From the NCBI GenBank assembly GCA_031261865.1, contig JAISIV010000004.1:1-10086 (forward strand): a stretch of 10,086 nt of DNA. Direction: 5' to 3'. Of the stretch, positions 1 to 5,494 are shown piece after piece. The first letter of the stretch is position 1, and each line of letters opens with the position of its first letter. The DNA comes from Lactobacillaceae bacterium. Lineage in GTDB: Bacteria > Bacillota > Bacilli > Lactobacillales > Lactobacillaceae. The notes below the pieces were generated by a model. That model was not told where the DNA came from and did not search any database. It saw nothing but the letters and a program-made list of their open reading frames with translations. Position numbers and translations under genes: made by a program.

Positions 1-834
1 GATTATAAAATTTACGTAACTCCGTCCAAAGACTTTGCTGAAAATACCCTTTTAGAAATTTCTAAACAAATCGGTCCTAAATCATCAGAAGATGTTTTGA
101 TTTCAATAGGTGGTGATGGTACTTTGAATTCAACTATCAATGGCCTATTTAAATTGAAAAGAAAAAATCCGATTCCTTTCGCTCATATATCGGTAGGTTC
201 TGGGAATGATTTTCAGAGAGCTTTTAGTAAAAGCGACTGGCAAGAAATTTTAAAAAATCTTGTTGACAATAAAATTGAACTTCAGTCATATTTTCTAGGA
301 CGTGTGTTTAATAAAAAAGAAAAATTTGAACACTATTTCATCAATTCTTTTGGTACTGGTTTTGACGCCGATGTTGTTGCCAATTCTCAAAAACCTGGTT
401 TCAAAAAAAGATGGCGATTTTTGAGTTATTACGTATCACTAATTATGACCTTGAAAAACATTAAGGGATTCTCAGTTATTTATAACGAACATACAATCAA
501 CAACGCTTTTTTGGTGGTAGTTGCTAATAATCAGTACTTTGGTGGTGGGATTCGGATCGCTCCATTTGCTGGTTTGCAAAAAGATAAATTGGATGTCGTG
601 ATTGCGACCAATTATTCATTAACCAGTTTTATAAAAATGTTCGCCCAAATCCCCTCTAAAAAACATTTAGATTCCAAGACGATTTTCTTCGATAATTCTG
701 AATCAAAATTAAAGTTAGGATTCAAAAGTAAAAGAACAATTCAAATCGATGGCGAAATAATTAAAGATATTCCTGAAAATTTGGAAGTTGAAACTGTGAC
801 TTATCCAATGTTTATATATAAAAATGAACTCTGA
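1..834 (+). CDS. Diacylglycerol kinase family lipid kinase (5'-truncated by window edge)
   Basis: This frame is open from base 1, so the gene begins before the window; 277 codons plus a TGA stop are visible. Near visible codons 37-43 is the GGDGTLN nucleotide-binding signature of the DAGK catalytic domain. It is followed by GSGNDF (the GTGND-like motif), a GTGFDA segment and a C-terminal beta-rich part with the IQIDGE motif. These mark the YegS/BmrU/DagK family of cytosolic or membrane-associated lipid kinases, which phosphorylate diacylglycerol or related lipids. In Gram-positives DagK recycles diacylglycerol released during lipoteichoic acid synthesis. An in-frame TTG at 97 is not a credible start, because conserved sequence (YVTPSKDFA) lies upstream in the same frame. 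The stop codon lies inside the left arm of a terminator. Which lipid is the substrate cannot be told; family membership is secure. Confidence 0.93.
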   Translation, partial: DYKIYVTPSKDFAENTLLEISKQIGPKSSEDVLISIGGDGTLNSTINGLFKLKRKNPIPFAHISVGSGNDFQRAFSKSDWQEILKNLVDNKIELQSYFLGRVFNKKEKFEHYFINSFGTGFDADVVANSQKPGFKKRWRFLSYYVSLIMTLKNIKGFSVIYNEHTINNAFLVVVANNQYFGGGIRIAPFAGLQKDKLDVVIATNYSLTSFIKMFAQIPSKKHLDSKTIFFDNSESKLKLGFKSKRTIQIDGEIIKDIPENLEVETVTYPMFIYKNEL

Positions 835-861
835 ATTTTCCTTTCAGAGTTCATTTTTATA
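817..861. terminator. Bidirectional intrinsic terminator after the lipid kinase gene
   Basis: The arms at 817-835 and 843-861 are perfect 19-bp inverted complements around a 7-nt loop. The inner part (GAACTCTGAA/TTCAGAGTTC) carries most of the GC pairs. The outer part supplies a T-run for the plus strand (TTTTT at 854-858) and an A-run that becomes a T-run on the minus strand. The left arm holds the kinase stop codon. The right arm holds the stop codon (857-859, minus strand) of the decayed trans-sulfuration remnant, so this was once the shared terminator of two convergent genes. Confidence 0.88.
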
Positions 862-943
862 AGCGATCAAGTGCTTGGGAACTATCAACAATTAATTAGC
901 AACGTCTTTAATTCACGGCAGATGTGCGGATTAACTCACTATT
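857..943 (-). pseudogene. Decayed C-terminal remnant of a trans-sulfuration (cystathionine synthase/lyase) gene
   Basis: Read on the minus strand, the last codons before the TAA at 857-859 are LIVDSSQALDRL. The intact trans-sulfuration gene at 3672 ends in LIADMSQALDRL, so 10 of 12 residues agree. The alignment continues without gaps over 28 codons: the remnant's SELIRTSA lines up with DELVRVSV in the intact gene. The remnant has in-frame stops at two of the 28 positions and no open frame upstream. Beyond about 943-955 I can no longer follow the similarity. It is a non-functional gene end, not an expressed gene. It could be the displaced original 3' end of the neighbouring gene, or the relic of a second paralogous gene lost by deletion. 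Confidence 0.75.
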
Positions 944-1456
944 TTAATTAAGTTCTTGGTACTTTAAAAAGTGTAGTATCGAAATTGTCGTTTTATTTCA
1001 TATTTTCCGTATTAAGAAGTATGACAACAAAAATTATCGTAAGTTTATTACCGGCAATGGCTGTTTTAATTTCATTAATTGGTCTTTTTGGGAATTATTG
1101 GCAAAACTTCTTTGCGAATCGTCTTAAAATTGTCGAAAAGACAGATGAAATAATCAACCGCTTCAAGGAAAATGTAATTCGTCCTTTCAACGTATTAATC
1201 AACCAAATAAACTTGGAAAGAATTGAAGAATTCAATATTTTAAATGACAAGAAAAACGAACTTGACGATCAAGATTATTCGTTGGTTACTAAATCAATCG
1301 TCCAGTTGCACAGAGATGAGATACTTTTGGTTATTAAGGAACTTAACCAATTAAGTTTGTTATTGAGAACAAGATACGTGAGTACCTCCAGTTTTCTGGA
1401 GTTTACAGTGGATGATATTAAGTCATTCATTCTGTTTTTAAGCGAGAATTCTAAAC

Positions 1457-1485
1457 AGGATTTATCAAAACTTTCAGACTTTTTG
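1457..1485 (+). repeat. Target-site duplication, left copy
   Basis: This 29-bp stretch recurs without mismatch at 3139-3167, immediately outside the other IS end. One or two of the matching bases may belong to the IS terminus, so the true duplication is 27-29 bp. That is unusually long for most IS families but matches what is known for IS1202-type elements. It lies inside the coding sequence of the interrupted membrane protein gene. Confidence 0.9.
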
Positions 1486-1509
1486 TGTGAATCCAAAAAC
1501 ATCCTGCAC
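1486..1509 (+). repeat. IS terminal inverted repeat, left
   Basis: This end aligns with the reverse complement of 3116-3139 at 18 of 24 positions. The outer TGAA and inner TGCAC blocks are identical, and most differences fall in positions 17-19. On the broken gene's strand this repeat is translated as the start of the foreign C-terminal tail. Confidence 0.8.
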
Positions 1510-1564
1510 GTTTTTTCTCGAAACATAGGTGAGTGGATTAATGATATACGTTATTATTAATATG

Positions 1565-3016
1565 TTAATTCCTGATCGTTGTCACTGAGTTCTTAGAACT
1601 CGTCTCAACGGTCTTTTTTCTTTTATTTAGATATCTTAGATAACTGTCGTATTTGTAAGGATGAGATAGATAAGGAATCCATTTGATGTTAATTTCAGTT
1701 AACGGTTCAGAATTATCAAATTCTTTAGAGTACTGAGAATTCTGATTTATTCTAACCATCGCATATGTGTTTTGTAAGGTATCGAAGAATAGTTCACCGT
1801 CCATTGTTTCTATAACCATCCCGTGTACACCACCTTCAAGTAACACCCTTTTAGATTCCTTGTTGTAAGTCATATATCTATTGTTTTTATATACGATAGA
1901 GTTTCCATTATCGACAGTTCTTTTGCTTCTTCTAGCTAGTAATAATTTTTGTTCTTGTTTAGTTGGAGCAGAGGAATAGACGTTATTTCTAACATCCATC
2001 TTCAAAGAAAATTTGTCATTCAACTCATTTACATAGGTTTTTAAGAATTTATTGGCGTCAGCCAAATTGTCAATTCCTCTTAGTTTTAATTCTGGCATCA
2101 GTCTAATTTGAATAGTCTTAATTAAACGTTCAATTCTGCCTTTTACTTGCGGAATAGAAGAAGTCTTTAGTTCTACACCTAATTTATTTAAAGTAAAACC
2201 AAATTGAGTTAACGGATCATTTTCTGTGAAAGTATGACTATCTTTGATATCGTGACTACTTCTGTAATTAAAGATAGTCCGGTTATCAGTAAGAATAGTA
2301 CTTGGAACCCCATACTTATTAAGTAATTGAGCTAACACTACTTGATAGCCGAGTAAAGTTTCTTCTCTTTGAAAATTAGCACCTACTATTAATCCAGTTG
2401 CATCATCTATGGCTATATGTAAAGTAATCTTTTCATCGTCTGTTAAATACCAATCTTCTTTAGAAGCATCCATTTGAATCAATTCTCCTGAATACTTCAC
2501 ACGCTCTCGTCTAGGATAAGCATTGATTTCATCTAATAGTTCTAAAGATCTAAATGTAGATGCTTCATCAAGAGAAAAGACTTTACCTTTATCTAATTTT
2601 TGATTCAGGTTTTGTCTAATTGTTCTTAGGGTTACTTTATGAGTCTGATCAGTAAACACATTACGTCTGATAAATATCTGTCTTAATGACTCAGTGGATA
2701 TATCAATATCAAAATCCGTTTTCAAATGTTCATTAAACTGGGTTACTGACATATTTTCATATCCTGGTAACTTTTGCTTACTGATAATAAAATCGACTAA
2801 CTTTGAATCTATTTTTCTGGCGTGCTTATTTCCTTTATTCTTATGAGAAAAACCAGCTTTTCCAAACTGTTTGTATTTTTTGACCAAACGTCTGACGTTG
2901 CCTTCAGTCATTTCCAACTTAATAGCAGTGGCTTTAATATTGGATTTGTTTTCAACTAGTAATTTAATTGCTTTATATTTGTCTTGTTCCATTGAGGTCA
3001 GTTCTACTTTCCTCAT
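1565..3016 (-). CDS. DDE transposase of the IS1202/ISNCY type
   Basis: The 483-residue protein inserts the element by DDE (RNase H-fold) chemistry. The N-terminus (about residues 15-55) is a helix-turn-helix region for binding the IS ends, followed by a second helical DNA-binding part. The catalytic core shows the three acidic residues in order: D183 in LIQMDAS, D244 in TILTDNRT and E296 in KGRIERLIKT. The spacing of 61 and 51 residues is that of integrase-like (rve) domains. A smaller C-terminal beta-rich part follows. No frameshift or stop interrupts it. The start at the ATG at 3014-3016 is supported by an AAAGGA Shine-Dalgarno 9 nt upstream. The gene runs opposite to the gene it interrupts and fills nearly the whole element. 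Family assignment is from motifs and from the long target duplication. Confidence 0.92.
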   Translation of the reverse strand: MRKVELTSMEQDKYKAIKLLVENKSNIKATAIKLEMTEGNVRRLVKKYKQFGKAGFSHKNKGNKHARKIDSKLVDFIISKQKLPGYENMSVTQFNEHLKTDFDIDISTESLRQIFIRRNVFTDQTHKVTLRTIRQNLNQKLDKGKVFSLDEASTFRSLELLDEINAYPRRERVKYSGELIQMDASKEDWYLTDDEKITLHIAIDDATGLIVGANFQREETLLGYQVVLAQLLNKYGVPSTILTDNRTIFNYRSSHDIKDSHTFTENDPLTQFGFTLNKLGVELKTSSIPQVKGRIERLIKTIQIRLMPELKLRGIDNLADANKFLKTYVNELNDKFSLKMDVRNNVYSSAPTKQEQKLLLARRSKRTVDNGNSIVYKNNRYMTYNKESKRVLLEGGVHGMVIETMDGELFFDTLQNTYAMVRINQNSQYSKEFDNSEPLTEINIKWIPYLSHPYKYDSYLRYLNKRKKTVETSSKNSVTTIRN

Positions 3017-3047
3017 TAACCCACTTCCTTTCTAAAAATAGATCGAT

Positions 3048-3068
3048 CAGATTACTATGTGTAATCTG
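3048..3068. other. Perfect hairpin in the transposase leader
   Basis: CAGATTAC at 3048-3055 and GTAATCTG at 3061-3068 form an 8-bp perfect stem with a 5-nt loop, 32-52 nt upstream of the transposase start. Such hairpins near IS ends are known to block translation of transcripts entering from outside the element. That role here is inferred from position only. Confidence 0.5.
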
Positions 3069-3090
3069 TGTTGATCCTATATCTAGATAA

Positions 3091-3132
3091 GTGCATTTTG
3101 TTTTTGGAATCAAGTGTGCATTTTGTTTTGGG
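3091..3132. repeat. Tandem end-repeat pair at the right IS end
   Basis: GTGCATTTTGTTTTTGG at 3091-3107 and GTGCATTTTGTTTTGGG at 3116-3132 agree at 16 of 17 positions with a 25-bp period. The outer copy is part of the terminal inverted repeat. The inner one is subterminal and could be a second transposase binding site. I see no second copy at the left end, so the two ends are asymmetric. Confidence 0.7.
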
Positions 3133-3139
3133 GTTCAGA
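3116..3139 (-). repeat. IS terminal inverted repeat, right
   Basis: Partner of 1486-1509. This end lies upstream of the transposase gene. A second near-copy of its inner part lies 25 bp further in, at 3091-3107. Confidence 0.8.
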
Positions 3140-3167
3140 GGATTTATCAAAACTTTCAGACTTTTTG
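3139..3167 (+). repeat. Target-site duplication, right copy
   Basis: Identical to 1457-1485. The interrupted reading frame resumes directly after this copy (AAA at 3168), which confirms that it is the distal half of the same gene. Confidence 0.9.
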
Positions 3168-3206
3168 AAAATAATTAAATATAATGGAGGCAATGAAAAT
3201 GACTGA
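3168..3206 (+). pseudogene. Stranded 3' end of the interrupted membrane protein gene
   Basis: The 12 codons KIIKYNGGNEND and the TGA stop follow the right target copy in the frame of the gene broken at 1485. Without the IS they form residues 156-167 of that protein. The GGAGG coding for part of this tail is also the Shine-Dalgarno of the next gene, and the stop overlaps that gene's ATG. This shows tight translational coupling before the insertion. Confidence 0.75.
3186..3190 (+). promoter_or_regulatory. Shine-Dalgarno fixing the start at 3199
   Basis: GGAGG lies 8 nt before the ATG at 3199, only 2 nt before the ATG at 3193, and within an ORF that could begin at 3184. Spacing therefore selects 3199. 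A consensus TATAAT at 3180-3185 overlaps this region. It could act as a -10 box now that the upstream part of the operon is cut off, but its -35 is poor. Confidence 0.7.
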
Positions 3207-3378
3207 AGCACAAGTTGTTAAGAAAAATACCGAACTCGCCCGGAAGAGAATTGCTGAACTAGCAAAAAGGGCGGAAAAGGCCAGCAAAGATGCTGAAATC
3301 CTTTACTCTGACCATATTCTCCCTTTACCTGATTGGGCTACAAAAGAAGGTCGTGAGAAGCAGAATGAGGTCGAATGA
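3199..3378 (+). CDS. Small charged helical protein, 59 residues, function unknown
   Basis: Not a recognised family. The protein has a lysine-, glutamate- and alanine-rich helix over about residues 3-35 (repeated AELAKRAEKA-like pattern, coiled-coil-like), then a short hydrophobic and proline-containing stretch (ILPLPDWA, 40-47) and a charged tail. There is no signal peptide or membrane segment. The start is chosen by the GGAGG 8 nt upstream. Before the IS arrived, its ATG overlapped the stop of the membrane-anchored protein by 8 nt, so the two were probably made together and may interact. Its own stop overlaps the ATG of the next short frame by 3 bases (ATGA). The tight overlaps resemble phage or mobile-element gene packing. 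After the insertion its expression must depend on readthrough or a local promoter. Confidence 0.65.
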   Translation: MTEAQVVKKNTELARKRIAELAKRAEKASKDAEILYSDHILPLPDWATKEGREKQNEVE

Positions 3379-3515
3379 AAAATATTAAACCGAGACACCA
3401 TTTTCCAGAAGTTAAGACGAGTTCCGGAATAATAATTGTCCCGAACTAAAGGCTAGAAAACAAAAAAACGATTGAAGTTATCGAGATTATTTTAAAAAAA
3501 ACAAGCCCCCTCTAA
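3375..3515 (+). pseudogene. Very short third frame of the small operon, possibly split by a nonsense codon
   Basis: The ATG at 3375-3377 overlaps the preceding stop as ATGA, with GAGG 4 nt upstream. The frame encodes 24 residues (MKNIKPRHHFPEVKTSSG then IIIVPN) and meets TAA at 3447-3449. The same frame stays open for 21 more codons (RLENKKTIEVIEIILKKTSP, then L) to TAA at 3513-3515. This reads as a 46-codon gene with one internal stop, or as a real 24-residue peptide followed by chance. No family is recognised. The translation coupling argues that at least the first part is, or was, a gene. Confidence 0.35.
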
Positions 3516-3614
3516 GAATCGGAATGAATCTCGGAAGGTGTGAACGATTTTTGTAGTCCTCATTTTCTTTAAGAATTAATGAGTCTGCAATATATTTTTT
3601 GACAACGTTAACTA
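3516..3614. other. AT-rich spacer with no supported gene
   Basis: This stretch follows the small operon and precedes the convergent terminator. It holds a weak interrupted hairpin at 3559-3583 (CTCATT pairing with AATGAG) without a following T-run. I see no reading frame or RNA gene that I can support. Confidence 0.5.
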
Positions 3615-3673
3615 AAAATAAAAGCACTTAGTAAATCGTTCTAAAAAACGAACTAACTAAGTGCTTTTATTTT
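3615..3673. terminator. Bidirectional intrinsic terminator between convergent genes
   Basis: The arms at 3615-3632 and 3656-3673 are an 18-bp perfect inverted repeat with core CACTTAGT/ACTAAGTG. The outer A/T runs give T-tracts on both strands, and a small CGTT/AACG stem lies in the loop. It ends transcription of the minus-strand trans-sulfuration gene, whose stop codon (3672-3674) touches the stem. It also stops transcription coming from the small operon on the plus strand. Confidence 0.88.
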
Positions 3674-4811
3674 ATAAGCGATCAAGCGCTTGAGACATGT
3701 CGGCAATCAAATCATCAATATCTTCGATTCCAACCGACACACGGACCAACTCATCTTTGATTCCGTTTTCCAAACGGATTTCTCTAGGAATAGATGCATG
3801 TGTCATCACAGCAGGAACTTCGATTAAAGATTCAACTCCACCAAGTGACTCAGCGAGAGCAAATAGCTCCATCCCCTCAACGAATTTTGCCACGTCTAAT
3901 CCTTCTACCAATTCAAGTGACAACATTCCACCGTAACCACGCATCTGGCGTTCGGCGATTTCATAATCCTGTGTTCCGGGTAATCCAGGATAGTAAATCT
4001 TGGCGATTTTTTCGTGGCGGTTTAAGAAGTCAGCTAATTGAGCGGCATTCTTGTTGTGTTTTTCAACTCGTAAAGCCAATGTTTTTAACGAACGATTCAA
4101 AAGGTAACTATCCTGTGGCGACAATACGGCCCCGATAGACATTTGAACTAACTTGATGCTTTCAGCTAATTGGGCGTCTTTTACTACGATAATTCCGCTT
4201 AGCAAATCAGCGTGTCCGCCTAAATATTTAGTTCCAGAATGTAGAACAATATCGGCACCTAAATCTAATGGATTTTGGTTGTAAGGAGAAGCAAAAGTGT
4301 TGTCGACAACCACGAGTGAATGATGATTGTGTCCAATTTCAGAGGCCTTTTTGATATCAGTGATATGAAGCAACGGGTTAGAAGGAGTTTCAAGATAAAC
4401 CATTTTTGTATTTTCTTGAATTGCCGCTTCTAGAGCCTGGGCATCATTGGTGTCGATCATAGAATAAGTAATTCCAAGTTGACTCAGAATTTTATCGACT
4501 AATCTAAAAGTACCGCCGTACACGTCGTTAGCCATGACGATGTGATCACCGGATTTCAACAAACTCATTGCTGTATGGATGGCGGCCATTCCAGAACTAA
4601 ATGCAAAACCATCCGTTCCGTTTTCTAGGGTGGCCATCGTGCGTTCGAGCGCCCAACGAGTTGGATTTTCACCTCTTGTGTATTCGTATTTTGCACCACC
4701 ACCAAGCTCTTTTTGGTGGTAAGTACTTGTTTGATATATTGGAGTGACTACGGCACCCGTTAAAGGGTCTTCTTGGTCGCCTGCGTGAATTGCTTTAGTT
4801 TCGAATTTCAT
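3672..4811 (-). CDS. Trans-sulfuration PLP enzyme (cystathionine gamma-synthase/lyase family)
   Basis: Cytosolic fold-type I PLP enzyme of methionine/cysteine metabolism, 379 residues from the ATG at 4811, normal for the Cys/Met-metabolism family. The N-terminus FETKAIHAG and TPIYQTSTY are typical. YEYTRGENPT carries Y44 and R46, which bind the PLP phosphate of the partner subunit. SSGMAAI holds the cofactor stacking region, and DNTFASP gives the aspartate contacting the pyridine nitrogen. K195 in SGTKYLGGHAD is the Schiff-base lysine. The C-terminal domain ends in LVRVSVGIED and SQALDRL. MetB, MetC-like and gamma-lyase members share these motifs, so the exact reaction (cystathionine or homocysteine formation, or cystathionine cleavage) is open. 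A TTG at 4817 has a GGAG 9 nt upstream and could be the start, adding two residues. The ATG is preferred by family ends and by the promoter position. A decayed second copy of its 3' end lies at 857-943. Confidence 0.93.
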   Translation of the reverse strand: MKFETKAIHAGDQEDPLTGAVVTPIYQTSTYHQKELGGGAKYEYTRGENPTRWALERTMATLENGTDGFAFSSGMAAIHTAMSLLKSGDHIVMANDVYGGTFRLVDKILSQLGITYSMIDTNDAQALEAAIQENTKMVYLETPSNPLLHITDIKKASEIGHNHHSLVVVDNTFASPYNQNPLDLGADIVLHSGTKYLGGHADLLSGIIVVKDAQLAESIKLVQMSIGAVLSPQDSYLLNRSLKTLALRVEKHNKNAAQLADFLNRHEKIAKIYYPGLPGTQDYEIAERQMRGYGGMLSLELVEGLDVAKFVEGMELFALAESLGGVESLIEVPAVMTHASIPREIRLENGIKDELVRVSVGIEDIDDLIADMSQALDRL

Positions 4812-4820
4812 AACCAAAGT

Positions 4821-4849
4821 ATTTTACTCCGATATTAAACTAAACTCAA
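4821..4849 (-). promoter_or_regulatory. Probable promoter of the trans-sulfuration gene, very close to its start
   Basis: On the minus strand TTGAGT (4849-4844) and TAAAAT (4826-4821) are 17 bp apart, a good sigma-A spacing. Only 9 nt separate the -10 box from the ATG at 4811. Transcription would start about 2-3 nt before the ATG, and the GGAG at 4830-4827 would then be promoter spacer and not a ribosome site. An unseen upstream promoter would restore a normal leader. Confidence 0.5.
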
Positions 4850-4902
4850 ATTGATAAATGGAACTTTTTTGTTACTCGGGGTCGAAAATGTTCGTTTTTT
4901 GG

Positions 4903-4991
4903 TGGACAAACGACATTAAAACGTTCACTTACTAAAAGTTAGTTCGGGAATTTTCACGTTTTTCACAAAAGTGGCACATTTTGTTTGTCCA
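4903..4991. promoter_or_regulatory. Divergent intergenic region with a spaced inverted repeat
   Basis: The gap between the divergent trans-sulfuration and deaminase genes (4818-5012) contains TGGACAAAC at 4903-4911 and its exact complement GTTTGTCCA at 4983-4991, 71 nt apart. Between them are short GTGAAAA-type repeats on the minus strand and small palindromes. It may be a pair of operator half-regions serving both genes. I do not recognise the regulator, and I see no T-box or riboswitch. Confidence 0.35.
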
Positions 4992-5000
4992 AACCACCCC

Positions 5001-5006
5001 TAAAAT
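5001..5006 (+). promoter_or_regulatory. -10-like box directly before the dCMP deaminase start
   Basis: TAAAAT ends 6 nt before the ATG at 5013, and no Shine-Dalgarno lies between them or just upstream (the sequence there is CCACCCC). The best -35 match (TTTTGT at 4979-4984, 16-bp spacer) is weak. If it is the real promoter, the mRNA would begin at or next to the start codon. Confidence 0.4.
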
Positions 5007-5012
5007 ATTCCT

Positions 5013-5492
5013 ATGGTTGAAAAACGAATTAATTGGTCGCAGTTCTTTATGACGCAAGCTGCCATCTTATCCACAAGATCTACCTGTACACGCTTACACG
5101 TGGGCGCAATTGTTGTCAAAGATAACAGAGTGATTGCTGAAGGTTATAACGGCTCGGTAGCAGGAACACCTCATTGCACAGAAGTCGGTGATTATATTGT
5201 TGATGGACATTGCGTAAGAGCAATCCATGCTGAACAAAACGCTTTAGTTCAAGCGGCAAATATGGGTATCTCAGTTGATGGTGCTGAAATTTATGTCACC
5301 GATATTCCATGTGTCCACTGCACTAAATTGTTATTGCAAGCGGGCATCAAAAAAATCAATTACATGCGTGATTACAACAACGATCCATTTGCTCGTGAGC
5401 TTATCGAACAAAAGGGGGTTGGTTTCACCAAGATTCCATTATTAAGAGAGACAATCGGCGCTGTTAATTTAGAACAGTTTATTGAGGATTAA
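5013..5492 (+). CDS. Deoxycytidylate (dCMP) deaminase, ComEB type
   Basis: Cytosolic zinc enzyme deaminating dCMP to dUMP, the substrate of thymidylate synthase. The 159 residues match the ComEB/DCD family size. RSTCTRLHVGA at 22-32 and GYNGS at 44-48 form the substrate pocket. HAEQNAL supplies the zinc ligand H72 and the catalytic E74. PCVHC gives zinc ligands C100 and C103. The N-terminus MVEKRINW looks like a natural start even though no Shine-Dalgarno precedes it. The stop is 2 nt before the start of thyA, and GAGG in its last codons serves as the thyA ribosome site, so the two are translationally coupled. The pair supplies dTMP from dCMP. Such enzymes are usually controlled allosterically by dCTP and dTTP. 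In Bacillus the homologue lies in the comE operon but is not needed for competence. Confidence 0.93.
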   Translation: MVEKRINWSQFFMTQAAILSTRSTCTRLHVGAIVVKDNRVIAEGYNGSVAGTPHCTEVGDYIVDGHCVRAIHAEQNALVQAANMGISVDGAEIYVTDIPCVHCTKLLLQAGIKKINYMRDYNNDPFARELIEQKGVGFTKIPLLRETIGAVNLEQFIED

Positions 5493-5494
5493 GT

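Larger units (their letters stand above)
1021..1560 (+). pseudogene. Membrane-anchored helical protein gene, interrupted by the insertion sequence
   Basis: Not a recognised family. From the ATG at 1021, residues about 4-26 form one hydrophobic membrane segment. The rest is a charged, mostly helical, probably cytoplasmic domain (residues 30-155) rich in K, E, N and L. Codon 155 ends at 1485, exactly where the insertion sequence begins; the last 24 codons (C through Y, stop at 1558-1560) come from the IS end. Deleting the IS and one repeat copy joins codon 155 to 12 more codons at 3168-3203 and a TGA at 3204-3206. That gives a 167-residue protein whose stop overlaps the start of the next gene by 8 nt. 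A TTG at 985 would add 12 residues, but I see no Shine-Dalgarno for it. A -10-like TATTAA lies 5 nt before the ATG, also without a clear Shine-Dalgarno. The fused short form may still be translated; its loss of function is inferred. Confidence 0.72.
1486..3139 (-). mobile_element. IS1202-like insertion sequence, about 1.65 kb, apparently complete
   Basis: The element has one transposase gene (minus strand, 1565-3016) between imperfect terminal inverted repeats at 1486-1509 and 3116-3139, and it is flanked by the long direct repeat at 1457-1485 and 3139-3167. The three features fit together: size near 1.65 kb, a DDE transposase of about 480 residues, and a target duplication of 27-29 bp. They match the IS1202 group, often listed under ISNCY. 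The exact ends are uncertain by one or two bases because the last base of the element is also part of the 29-bp match. The transposase frame is intact and the two flank copies are identical, so the insertion looks recent and the element may still be active. Confidence 0.88.

Noticed and set aside
985..1020. TTG at 985 as start of the interrupted membrane protein
   Set aside because: No Shine-Dalgarno; the ATG at 1021 directly precedes the hydrophobic helix. Not fully excluded.
1457..1485. Target duplication as a dif/XerCD-type recombination site
   Set aside because: Only the ISAba32 branch of this IS group is associated with Xer sites, and the repeat lacks the expected two 11-bp arms with a central spacer.
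3697..4138. Plus-strand reading frames opposite the trans-sulfuration gene
   Set aside because: They are antisense to a strongly conserved enzyme, have no ribosome sites and have low-complexity serine/threonine-rich or unlikely protein composition.
4883..4894. CGAA-AATG-TTCG palindrome as a LexA (SOS) box
   Set aside because: The half-sites are 4 nt apart; the Gram-positive box needs 6 nt between CGAA and TTCG, with C and G flanking the centre.
4887..4951. Two PurBox-like sequences (minus-strand ACGAACATT and CCCGAACTAA)
   Set aside because: Each deviates from the consensus, they are about 52 nt apart instead of the usual close spacing, and neither flanking gene is a typical PurR target.
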